The position numbers and the translations under genes are program-made. From Lysobacteraceae bacterium UBA6001 (GTDB taxonomy: Bacteria > Pseudomonadota > Gammaproteobacteria > Xanthomonadales > Xanthomonadaceae): a stretch of DNA of 46,497 nucleotides. Position 1 is the stretch's first letter. Every line of letters starts with the position of its first letter. The notes beneath the pieces were generated by a model. It saw only the letters and a program-made list of their open reading frames with translations, was not told the origin of the DNA and did no database searches. The stretch spans positions 1 to 46,497 of the forward strand of contig DJAN01000195.1 in assembly GCA_002429615.1 (NCBI GenBank), in the 5' to 3' direction. This document shows, one piece after another, positions 21,951 to 29,493 of the stretch.

Positions 21951-24005
21951 TCACAGCGGCGGCAGCACGCCGATGTCCTCCAGCACGGTGAGCACGTTGC
22001 GCCCCTCCTCGATGCCGTCAATGATCCGCCGCGCACGCACCGAATCGCCGATGTTGTAGAGGACGGTCGACGTACCCACCAGCCACGTCTTCAACGCTTC
22101 GTGCAGGCGCGCATCGGCGCGCAGTCCCAGGCAGATGAAGCTGGCGTCGGCCTCGATCCGGCGCTCGCCCCCTTCCGGTCCTTCCACCACGATGGCGCCA
22201 TCGGCCACCGCCTTCAGGGCAGTGGAGGTCAGCACCTCGACCTGGTGCCGCGCCAGCATCTCGCGCATGTGCAGGTCGGTGATCAGGTCCAGGTCGTTGG
22301 CGATCGTCGGCAGGCGCTCGACCAGGGTGACCCGCGCGCCCAGCCCGGTGAGATGCTCGACCACGTCCAGCCCCACCGCGCCACCGCCGACCACCACCAT
22401 CGGCCGCCCGGCCGCCGGCACCGCGGCGCCGAACGTTTCGATCTCGCGCGACATGCCGACGATCGAATACACCCGCGAGCCGCGCACATCGACGCGCTCG
22501 CGCAGGCCCGGGATCGGCGGCAGGATCGGTGCGGCACCGGTGGCGTTGACGATGACATCCGGGCGTTCGACGAGGATGCGATCCACATCGGCGGTGACGC
22601 CCAGGCGCAGGTCGACGCCTGCGATATGCGCGCGGCGCCCCATGTAGTCGATGAAACGGTTCATGCGGTCCTTCGCCGGCAGCCGCGCGGCGATGCCAAC
22701 CATGCCGCCCAGACGCGGCGCGCGCTCGAACAGCACCACCTCGCAGCCCACCTCGGCGGCGGTGCACGCCGCTTCCAGGCCGGCATTCCCGCCGCCGACC
22801 ACCACCACCTTGGCGCGGCGCCAGACCCGGCGCTGCCGATACGCCTCGCCGTGCACGATGTCCGGATTGACCGTGCAGTGCAGCGGGCGGCCGAGCCGGA
22901 TGCGGTTGTCGGCGCAGCCGATGTTGCACGACACGCACGGCACGATGGTGTCGGCGCGACCCTGCTCCACCTTGCGCACCCAGTGTGGATCGGCGATCAG
23001 GCCGCGACCGATGGCGACCAGGTCGGCGTCGCCCTCGACCAGCAGGCGCTCGGCGACCTTCGGGTCGCGGATGTTGCCGCTGACGATCACCGGCTTGCCG
23101 AAACGCTCGCGGAAGGCGCGCGCAAGATAGGAACGCCAGCCATCCGGCAGCGACATCGCGTCGATCTGGTAGTGCAGCGTGTCGTTGACGCCAGCCGATA
23201 CATTGAACAGGTCCACTTCTTCCGCGAAGTGCCCGGCCAGTTCGAGCGCCTGCGCCAGGGTCACGCCGCCGTCGACGAACTCGTCCGCGGACAGCCGCAG
23301 CGAGATCGGGAAATCCGGCCCCACCTGGCGACGCACTTCCGCCAACACTTCACGCACGATGCGCGCACGGTTCTCCGCGCTGCCGCCATAGGCATCGTCG
23401 CGGCGGTTGTATAGCGGCGACAGGAACTGGCACAGCAGGTAGGAGTGCCCGGCATGCACCTCCACCGCGTCGAAGCCGGCCGCCTTGGCGCGCCGCGCGG
23501 CACGCCCGTAGTCGGCGACGATGCTGGCGATTTCCGCGTGCGTCAGCGCACGCGGGATCGTGCCGCCGCGCTTGGAGGGAATATCCGATGAAGACACCGC
23601 TTCGCACCCCGTGCGCGCCGGGTTGGCCGATGCCCCTGCATGGTTGAGCTGCACGGCGACCCGGCTGCCGTGCCGGTGCAGGGTCTCGGTGAGGGCACTG
23701 AGCCCGGGAATGAACCGATCGTGGTCCAGGCGCAGCTGGGTGAAGCCGTTGCTGCCCTGCGGATACGCCACGCAGACGTTCTCCATCACGATCAGCCCCA
23801 CGCGGCCTTTGGCCCGCTCGCGGTAGTAGGCGAAGTGGCGCTCGCTCAGCTCGCCGCTGACCGCGGCGAGATTGCTGCCCATCGGCGGCATCACCACACG
23901 GTTGCGCAGCACCATAGAGCGCACGGTCAAAGGGGACAGCAGGGTCTTCGGCGTGGTGGCACGCACCGGGCCGGGAAATCGGGGAAGCGGAATGGCGGTG
24001 TTCAT
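21951..24005 (-). CDS. FMN/[4Fe-4S]/FAD oxidoreductase of the 2,4-dienoyl-CoA reductase (old yellow enzyme) type
   Basis: A 684-residue flavoprotein. Residues 20-350 are an old-yellow-enzyme TIM barrel, with VEVHAGHSYLLCQFLSPLYN holding the usual HAxxYL active-site pattern. The cluster cysteines are C357, C360, C364 and C377 (CVSCNIGC...HC). Two nucleotide motifs follow, VVVGGGNAGLEAA (about 402) and VVVGGGAVGLDVV (about 543), for FAD and NAD(P)H. The size matches E. coli FadH (671) and microbial enoate reductases. The gene is divergent from a transporter plus quinate/shikimate dehydrogenase, so an unsaturated hydroaromatic acid such as dehydroshikimate or shikimate is a reasonable substrate guess. 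It could instead reduce 2-enoates or xenobiotics. Confidence 0.85.
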   Translation of the reverse strand: MNTAIPLPRFPGPVRATTPKTLLSPLTVRSMVLRNRVVMPPMGSNLAAVSGELSERHFAYYRERAKGRVGLIVMENVCVAYPQGSNGFTQLRLDHDRFIPGLSALTETLHRHGSRVAVQLNHAGASANPARTGCEAVSSSDIPSKRGGTIPRALTHAEIASIVADYGRAARRAKAAGFDAVEVHAGHSYLLCQFLSPLYNRRDDAYGGSAENRARIVREVLAEVRRQVGPDFPISLRLSADEFVDGGVTLAQALELAGHFAEEVDLFNVSAGVNDTLHYQIDAMSLPDGWRSYLARAFRERFGKPVIVSGNIRDPKVAERLLVEGDADLVAIGRGLIADPHWVRKVEQGRADTIVPCVSCNIGCADNRIRLGRPLHCTVNPDIVHGEAYRQRRVWRRAKVVVVGGGNAGLEAACTAAEVGCEVVLFERAPRLGGMVGIAARLPAKDRMNRFIDYMGRRAHIAGVDLRLGVTADVDRILVERPDVIVNATGAAPILPPIPGLRERVDVRGSRVYSIVGMSREIETFGAAVPAAGRPMVVVGGGAVGLDVVEHLTGLGARVTLVERLPTIANDLDLITDLHMREMLARHQVEVLTSTALKAVADGAIVVEGPEGGERRIEADASFICLGLRADARLHEALKTWLVGTSTVLYNIGDSVRARRIIDGIEEGRNVLTVLEDIGVLPPL

Positions 24006-24050
24006 CGGGCTACCTGGCAGGGAGGCGGACGTGACGACGGAGTGGACACG

Positions 24051-24090
24051 TCATTTACCGGCGCATTGCATTTTCATTTACCGGTATATG
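24051..24090. promoter_or_regulatory. Double operator in the divergent region between the oxidoreductase and the transporter
   Basis: TCATTTACCGG occurs twice, at 24051-24061 and 24074-24084, 23 bases apart (about two helical turns). The second copy belongs to a near-perfect 16-base palindrome, CATTTACCGGTATATG (24075-24090, 14 of 16 symmetric), of the size MarR proteins bind. It overlaps a plausible plus-strand promoter (TTGCAT 24066-24071; TATGAT 24087-24092). Binding by the kinase-MarR fusion is a hypothesis. Confidence 0.55.
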
Positions 24091-24221
24091 ATATAGACTG
24101 CCTGCGCGCGCCGGTCAACGCAAGCAGCTTCGAACCACCGCGTCTTGCCGGCAGTCATCTTTCCCCGCTCCGGCCTGTGTCCGGGCCGCGAGCAGGCTCC
24201 TTCTCTTTCGAGGCCTTGCCC

Positions 24222-25478
24222 GTGAAGTCCCCCCGTAGCTATCTCCCGACCGCGTCGGCGTTCTACCTGAGCTATTTCGTCCACGGCATGGCCGTGATCG
24301 CCCTCGCGCAGCATTCCGCCGCGCTGCAGGCGCAATGGCAGGTCGGCGAGAGCCAGGTGCTGCTGGCGATCAGCGGCATCGGCATCGGCAAGGTGCTGGG
24401 GGCCGGTGTCGGTGGCGCGCTGTCGGACCGCTTCGGGCGGCGACCGATTGCCTCGCTCGGCACGCTGTGCTTCATCGCCTACTTCATCGGCATCCTGTTC
24501 AGCCCGGGCTGGCAGGTCGGCTTCGGCCTGGCGGTACTGATGGGCCTGGCCAACGCCATGCTCGATGGCGGCTCCTATCCCACGTTGATGGAAAGCTATC
24601 CCCAGCGGGCCGGCAGCATGGTGCTGCTGGTGAAGATCTTCGTCTCCGGTGGCCAGCTGGTGCTGCCCCTGGCCATCGCCGCCCTGCTCGCGCATGGCCT
24701 GTACTGGGGTTGGACGCTGATCGCCTGCGCGGCGCTGATGGCGGTGGTATTCGTCCTCCTGCAGTGCGTGCCGTTCCCCGACTACCGCGCCCTCGCCGAA
24801 GCACAGCAGCAGCAGCTGTCCACCACCGCCACGCACGACGCCCAGCGCGAGCGTATCGGCGTGGAGGCCATCGCCCTGGTCGCGATCGGCTTCACCTCCA
24901 CCGCCACGTTCTGGCTGGCACAGACCTCGCTGCCGTCGCTGGGCCAGCACCTGGCGGGCATGGCGCAGACCCCGGCTCGCGCGCTCGTATCGATCTACTC
25001 GGCCGGTTCGCTGCTGTCGGTGTTCATCACCGGCGCGCTGATCGCCCGCTGGTTCAAGGAAGTGCAGTTCCTGGTGCTGTATCCGACCATCGCGGCCCTG
25101 GCCTACTTCGGCCTGCTGGTCTTCCGCGATGCGCTCGCCTACCAGGTGCTGGCCTTCGTGATCGGCTTCACCGCCGCCGGTGGCGTACTGCAGCTGGCGC
25201 TCACGGTGATGGCCAAGTTCTATCCCGGCCGCAAGGGCCGCATCACCGGCATCATCAATACCGCCTCCAGCCTCTCGGCCTTCGTGCTGCCCTACGTCAC
25301 CGGCCTGTTGATCGGTGGCGGCGGCGACGCCGGCAGCTATCGCCAGGTGGTGCTGGTCGGCGCCGGGGTGGCGTTGCTCGGCACCGCGCTGTCGCTGGTG
25401 GTGCTGGCGCGCTACCGCCGCGTATTCGGCGTGCGAGCCGGCACCGCGCCGACGCTCGCCGACGGCACCGTCGCCTGA
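24222..25478 (+). CDS. MFS transporter, YdiN-like
   Basis: A 418-residue, 12-helix transporter. The segment GALSDRFGRRPIASLGTL is the MFS loop 2-3 motif, and the C-terminal half repeats with FYPGRKGRITGIINTASSLS. It resembles the YdiM/YdiN group, which in E. coli lies beside ydiB and aroD. Here too the next gene is a YdiB-like dehydrogenase, after 26 bases, and a dehydroquinase is close. The start is GTG 24222, with GAGG eight bases upstream. Quinate or shikimate transport is inferred from this conserved neighbourhood. Confidence 0.85.
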   Translation: MKSPRSYLPTASAFYLSYFVHGMAVIALAQHSAALQAQWQVGESQVLLAISGIGIGKVLGAGVGGALSDRFGRRPIASLGTLCFIAYFIGILFSPGWQVGFGLAVLMGLANAMLDGGSYPTLMESYPQRAGSMVLLVKIFVSGGQLVLPLAIAALLAHGLYWGWTLIACAALMAVVFVLLQCVPFPDYRALAEAQQQQLSTTATHDAQRERIGVEAIALVAIGFTSTATFWLAQTSLPSLGQHLAGMAQTPARALVSIYSAGSLLSVFITGALIARWFKEVQFLVLYPTIAALAYFGLLVFRDALAYQVLAFVIGFTAAGGVLQLALTVMAKFYPGRKGRITGIINTASSLSAFVLPYVTGLLIGGGGDAGSYRQVVLVGAGVALLGTALSLVVLARYRRVFGVRAGTAPTLADGTVA

Positions 25479-25504
25479 CCTCTTTCTCCCACGGAACTGC
25501 TGCC

Positions 25505-26377
25505 ATGACCCTGAAAATCCCCGGCGTCGACACCCGCCTCATCGCCCTGCTCGGCACGCCGCTGCGCCAGTCCTTCGCCGCGCGCATGCAGAACACCGCC
25601 TATGCGCAGCTCGGGCTGGACTACTGGTACTTCCCGGTCGAGATCGACCAGGACAAGCTCAAGACGGTGCTGGACGGCCTGCGCGAAATGAACTTCGCCG
25701 GCTTCGCGGTGACCAAGCCGAACAAGATCAAGGTATTGGAATACCTCGACGAGCTGGATCCGCTCGCCGCGCGCATCGGCTCGGTGAATACCGTGGTGCT
25801 GCGCGACGGCCGCCTGAAGGGCTACAACACCGACGGCATCGGCTGGGTGCAGTCGTTGAAGGAGGCCTTCCCCGCCCTGTCGCTGCCACACAGCCACTTC
25901 ATGCTATACGGCGCCGGTGGCGCCGCGCGCGCCGTGGCCACCACGCTGGCCAGCGAAGGGGTCGCGCGCATCCACATCACCGATGTCGTCGAGGCAGCCG
26001 CACGCGCCTTGGTGGATGACATCAACCGCTTCAGCGACGTCGCCGTATACGTGCCCTTCGACTCACAGCCCCATCGCCTGCTCGACCAGGTGGACGTGCT
26101 GGTCAATGCCAGCGGCATGGGCATGGGCGCGCACCTGGGTGAATCACCGGTCCCCAAGGCCGCCTTGCACCCGCGCCTGCACGTCTGCGACCTGGCCTAC
26201 AACCCGGCCCGCACCCAGCTGCTGCTCGACGCCGAGGCGCGCGGTTGCGCGGGGGTGCTGAACGGCCTGGAGATGTCGGTGATCCAGGGGGCCAAGCAGG
26301 TCGCGCTGTGGGCACCCGGCACGCCGGAGCCGATCGCGATCATGCGCGAGATCGTCAACGGCCTGCTGGCCGATTGA
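25505..26377 (+). CDS. ydiB: Quinate/shikimate dehydrogenase, YdiB-like
   Basis: A 290-residue AroE-family enzyme that interconverts quinate/dehydroquinate or shikimate/dehydroshikimate with NAD(P). PLRQSFAARMQNTAYAQLGL is the substrate block (the second Ser of the SxS pair is kept as QSF), the catalytic Lys is in AVTKPNKIKVLEYL and the Asp in YNTDGIGWVQSL. The nucleotide motif is LYGAGGAARAVATTL. ITDVVEAAARA, with Asp and no Arg after the second strand, suggests NAD rather than NADP. It forms an operon with the transporter upstream. Clearly a paralogue of aroE (12347-13195), so a catabolic or redox-balancing role is likely. YdiB is the closest named relative I can argue. Confidence 0.85.
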   Translation: MTLKIPGVDTRLIALLGTPLRQSFAARMQNTAYAQLGLDYWYFPVEIDQDKLKTVLDGLREMNFAGFAVTKPNKIKVLEYLDELDPLAARIGSVNTVVLRDGRLKGYNTDGIGWVQSLKEAFPALSLPHSHFMLYGAGGAARAVATTLASEGVARIHITDVVEAAARALVDDINRFSDVAVYVPFDSQPHRLLDQVDVLVNASGMGMGAHLGESPVPKAALHPRLHVCDLAYNPARTQLLLDAEARGCAGVLNGLEMSVIQGAKQVALWAPGTPEPIAIMREIVNGLLAD

Positions 26378-26391
26378 GCCGGCATGAAAAA

Positions 26392-26420
26392 GCCCACGGA
26401 TGCATCGCGCATCCGTGGGC
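26392..26420 (-). terminator. Intrinsic terminator of the eight-gene minus-strand operon
   Basis: A perfect 12-base stem, GCCCACGGATGC (26392-26403) with GCATCCGTGGGC (26409-26420), and a 5-base loop. On the minus strand it is followed by TTTTTC. It begins 24 bases after the dehydroquinase stop codon. It could also slow transcription coming from the dehydrogenase on the plus strand. Confidence 0.9.
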
Positions 26421-26443
26421 CGCTTGAAGCGCGGGGTTGCGGC

Positions 26444-27346
26444 TTACTTGCCGCCGGTCACCGCGTTGTGCACCACGTCCAGCACCTGGCGCAGTTCCTT
26501 GACCTCGACCTGGCCCGGCGCGGACGGCACGCCGATCATGCCGAAGGTCAGGTCGCTGCCGAACACCTCGCCCGACAGACGGGTGATGGCACCCACGCCA
26601 CCCATCGACATCACCAGCAGCGGCTTGGTCGAATAGGTCTGGCGGATCTGCACGGACGCATCGAGCAGCTTGACCACGTCGGCCGGCGACTGCGGCATCA
26701 CCGCGATCTTCAGCACGTCGGCACCCATCGCATCCTGCTTGCGCAGGCGCTCGACGATCTCCGCCGCGTCCGGGGTCTTGGCGAAGTCGTGGCTGGACAT
26801 CACCACCTTCACCCCGCTCTTGTGCGCCTGAGCGACCAGCTTGGCCACCACCTGCGGGTCGCGGAACATCTCCACGTCGAGCATGTCGATGAAGCCACGC
26901 TTGAGCAGCTTCAGGTACAGCTCCCCGTACTGCGCGTCCTCGATGGCCTTGGCGCCGCCCTCGGCCTTGGTGCGGAAGGTCAGGATCAGCGGCTTGTTGC
27001 CGGTGGCCTTGGCCACCTGCACGCCGAGGTCGCCAATGGCGGTGGCGTCCTGGTTGTCCAGATAGTCGATGCGGAACTCGATCACCTCGGCGTCCGCGTT
27101 GGCACCGATGACCTGGGCCTGCTTGAGCACCTCCTCGGCGGTCTTGCCGGTGGTCGGCACGATGGTCTTGGGCGCGCCCTGACCGATCTGCACGTTGCGG
27201 ATGGTGAAAGGCGTGGCGTGGCGCTGCACGACGGTGGCGGCGGCGGCGCTGGTGGCCGGTGCGGCCTGGGTGTTGAACGAAGTGACCATGGCGAGCGGAA
27301 GCGCGATCAGGAGGGAGCTGAGGGGAAGGAGGGTTTTCTTGTTCAC
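26444..27346 (-). CDS. quiB: Type I 3-dehydroquinate dehydratase with a signal peptide (periplasmic)
   Basis: Converts 3-dehydroquinate to 3-dehydroshikimate through a Schiff base. The family core (about residues 48-300) is intact: VIEFRIDYLD, TFRTKAEGG, the catalytic His186 in MSSHDFAKTP, Lys213 in DVLKIAVMPQ, and SMGGVGAITRLSGEVFGSD. Before it stands a signal sequence (MNKKTLLPLSSLLIALPLAM, then an Ala-rich site), absent from cytosolic AroD, so the enzyme should be exported. The start is GTG 27346 with GGAG eight bases upstream. It is the last gene of the operon, behind a porin. QuiB of the Acinetobacter quinate pathway is the functional comparison; the symbol is by analogy. Confidence 0.9.
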   Translation of the reverse strand: MNKKTLLPLSSLLIALPLAMVTSFNTQAAPATSAAAATVVQRHATPFTIRNVQIGQGAPKTIVPTTGKTAEEVLKQAQVIGANADAEVIEFRIDYLDNQDATAIGDLGVQVAKATGNKPLILTFRTKAEGGAKAIEDAQYGELYLKLLKRGFIDMLDVEMFRDPQVVAKLVAQAHKSGVKVVMSSHDFAKTPDAAEIVERLRKQDAMGADVLKIAVMPQSPADVVKLLDASVQIRQTYSTKPLLVMSMGGVGAITRLSGEVFGSDLTFGMIGVPSAPGQVEVKELRQVLDVVHNAVTGGK

Positions 27347-27407
27347 TTGAGTATCTCCGAAAAGAGGTCGCCCGCCGGCCATCGGCCGCGCGGCGCGACC
27401 GAAGGCA

Positions 27408-28727
27408 TTAGAAGTTGACCTTGACCTGCACGCCGGCGGCGAGCACGTTCTCGGTGTTCTTGTAGCGGAAAGCACCCGGGTCGATGATGTACTGCACGTC
27501 CGGTCGCACCGACAGCCACGGGCGCAGCTGGAAGGTGTAGGCCAGTTCGACCAGCTCCTCGGCCTGGTTGAGCTCCCAGTCCGGGTCGGTGATCAGCTCG
27601 CGCGCATACAGGTCACGCTGCTGATTGAGCAGGTGTTCGTTCACCGAGGCACGCACGTAGCCCAGCGCGATGCGGTCCTGCGGGCGCGCCTTGGTCAGGC
27701 CCTGGTAGACCAGGCCACCGGAGAACCAGCTGTTGATCACCGCGGTCTGCTGCGACTGGCGGGTGTACTGCGCGAACACGCTCAGGCCGCCGTTGACCGC
27801 GTTGTTGGTCAGCTTCTGGTCGGTCATCACATACGCGCCCTCGCGGTGGTCGGCGATCAGCGTGCTGCGGTCGCCCACCATGGCCTTGTCCGAGGTGTCG
27901 TAGTAGTAGCCGACCTTGTAATGGCCCGGGTAGTGGCCCTTGTTTGCCGTGCCCGGCGCCCATTCGAACTCGACCGGGTACAGGTGGCCGGTGGTACCGT
28001 CCTCGTGCAGGCTCCAGCGGTTCTCTTCCAGGTTGTAGTTGGTGTTGACCAGCACCATGCCGGCGCGCACGGTGGTCTCGGCGGTCGGGTGCACGGTGAC
28101 GTGGGTGGCCCAGCGCGGGCGCGGATAGTTGGTCCAGCCGGCGCTGGTCGACAGCGAGATCGGATGCGCGCAGAGCGCGGCGTTCACGAAGTTGGTCATG
28201 ATCTGGTTGATACCGAAATCATTGCCCATCACGTAGAAGCCGGCCTTCCAGTTGACCTTCTTGTCGAGGAAGTTCTGGTCGTAGCTCAGTTCGGTCAGAC
28301 GGGTGAACTGGTCGCTGTAGATCTCCTGGATCGGCATGTAGTCGTTGCCGGCCAGTTCCTGCGAGGTGCCATGGCCACGACGGTCGTTGATGGTCAGGTG
28401 GAAGCGCGCATCACCCCAGACGCTGGTGAGCTTGCCCATGTCCACGTCGACGCCGACCTGGGTCTGGTAGGCATTGCGCAGGCCGCTATCCAGGCCGCCA
28501 TCCACCACGCCCATCGCTTCGGTGATGTAGCCGCCGCGGAAGTTGATGCCGTCATCGGCCAGCTCGGTGCGCAGCCCGCCCCAGTTGCCGGTCATGGTCT
28601 TGCCGGTGAAGGCATCGGTGCTCTGCGCCGATGCGGCCCACGGCAGCGCCAAGCACAGCCCGCCGGCGACGATGACGCGATGACGGCGAAGGCCCTTGGG
28701 CCGGCGCTCGGGATGCTTCTTCTTCAT
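27408..28727 (-). CDS. OprB-family carbohydrate/acid-selective outer-membrane porin
   Basis: A 439-residue beta-barrel protein with a signal peptide after a basic N-terminus (MKKKHPERRPKGLRRHRV, then GGLCLALPWAASAQ). The mature start, TGKTMTGNWGGLRTELADDG, is the OprB signature, and the C-terminal residue is Phe, as expected for BAM recognition (VQVKVNF). The ATG at 28727 has AGGGG upstream. It is 61 bases before the exported dehydroquinase. QuiX, the porin of the Acinetobacter quinate cluster, is a comparable case; uptake of quinate-type acids is inferred. Confidence 0.88.
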   Translation of the reverse strand: MKKKHPERRPKGLRRHRVIVAGGLCLALPWAASAQSTDAFTGKTMTGNWGGLRTELADDGINFRGGYITEAMGVVDGGLDSGLRNAYQTQVGVDVDMGKLTSVWGDARFHLTINDRRGHGTSQELAGNDYMPIQEIYSDQFTRLTELSYDQNFLDKKVNWKAGFYVMGNDFGINQIMTNFVNAALCAHPISLSTSAGWTNYPRPRWATHVTVHPTAETTVRAGMVLVNTNYNLEENRWSLHEDGTTGHLYPVEFEWAPGTANKGHYPGHYKVGYYYDTSDKAMVGDRSTLIADHREGAYVMTDQKLTNNAVNGGLSVFAQYTRQSQQTAVINSWFSGGLVYQGLTKARPQDRIALGYVRASVNEHLLNQQRDLYARELITDPDWELNQAEELVELAYTFQLRPWLSVRPDVQYIIDPGAFRYKNTENVLAAGVQVKVNF

Positions 28728-28823
28728 GGTTTTCCCCTCGTCTTTTCTCTTTGAATGGAATGTTCGGGCCGAGCGCCGCCCTCGCGCGGCCATGCGGACG
28801 CGCGTTGGCAGGACGGTGCTGCT

Positions 28824-29354
28824 TCAGGAATCTCGAGGCGGCTCGGATGGCCGGGCCAGGCTGAGCGCGGCCCACACGCCCAATCCAGCGAAAGTGATGG
28901 CGCTCCATGCCGGCATGGACAGGCCAAGGAAAGTCCAGTCGACGATGGCGCAGTCGCCGGAGCCGACGAACACCTGGTGCAACGTGCGCCCGATCGGCCA
29001 GGCCTGGAGCATGAAGTCCAGGTCGGGGCCGCAGGCGGGTACACGCTCCGGCGGCAACTGCTGGATCCATACGTGTCGGGCGGCGATCACCACCCCGCCG
29101 GTCGCGGCGACGATGGCGACCAGTGCGTAGCCCAGCCGTCCCCAGCGCCGGCGCGGGTTGTGCATCGCGCCGGCCAGGAACACCGTGGCCAGGACGACGA
29201 AGGCACCGCGCTGAAACGTGCACAGCGGACAGGGATTGAGCCCGCCGAAGTACTGGGTGTAGATCGCGTAGAGCAGCACCGCGGCGCAGGCATTGAAGCC
29301 AGCCAGGAACTTCTGCTGGAAGCTCCATTGCAGCGGTTGGAAGAGACGTTTCAC
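28824..29354 (-). CDS. dsbB: DsbB-type disulfide bond formation protein
   Basis: Inner-membrane quinone reductase that reoxidises DsbA. The 176-residue protein has four helices, the first Cys pair in LNPCPLCTFQRG, and the periplasmic pair in VPACGPDLDF and GSGDCAIVDW. The start is GTG 29354; the frame extends upstream but only through intergenic sequence. It matches the length of E. coli DsbB exactly. No DsbA is beside it. Its place between the beta-helix and porin genes suggests a paralogue devoted to oxidising the cysteines of the exported enzymes when oxygen is low; that is inference. Confidence 0.88.
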   Translation of the reverse strand: MKRLFQPLQWSFQQKFLAGFNACAAVLLYAIYTQYFGGLNPCPLCTFQRGAFVVLATVFLAGAMHNPRRRWGRLGYALVAIVAATGGVVIAARHVWIQQLPPERVPACGPDLDFMLQAWPIGRTLHQVFVGSGDCAIVDWTFLGLSMPAWSAITFAGLGVWAALSLARPSEPPRDS

Positions 29355-29378
29355 TGGAGTCGCCTCGTGCCTGTGACT

Positions 29379-29483
29379 GGACCCGGGCCGGCCTGCCGGC
29401 CCGGGTCCGCGATAGAAGCGCAACGCAGGAGAGTCTTGCGTTGCGCCGGCGGCAGGTTCCACCCTCGTCGTGGGCCTGCCGCC
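29379..29483. other. Three consecutive perfect hairpins in the gap between the beta-helix gene and dsbB
   Basis: Arms 29379-29392/29395-29408 (14 bases), 29419-29427/29437-29445 (9 bases) and 29448-29456/29475-29483 (9 bases). The last arm ends 11 bases from the beta-helix stop codon. None is followed by a T run on the minus strand. They would form stable ends on the upstream part of the operon message and may set the level of the downstream genes. Confidence 0.65.
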
Positions 29484-29493
29484 TTGACCGGTG

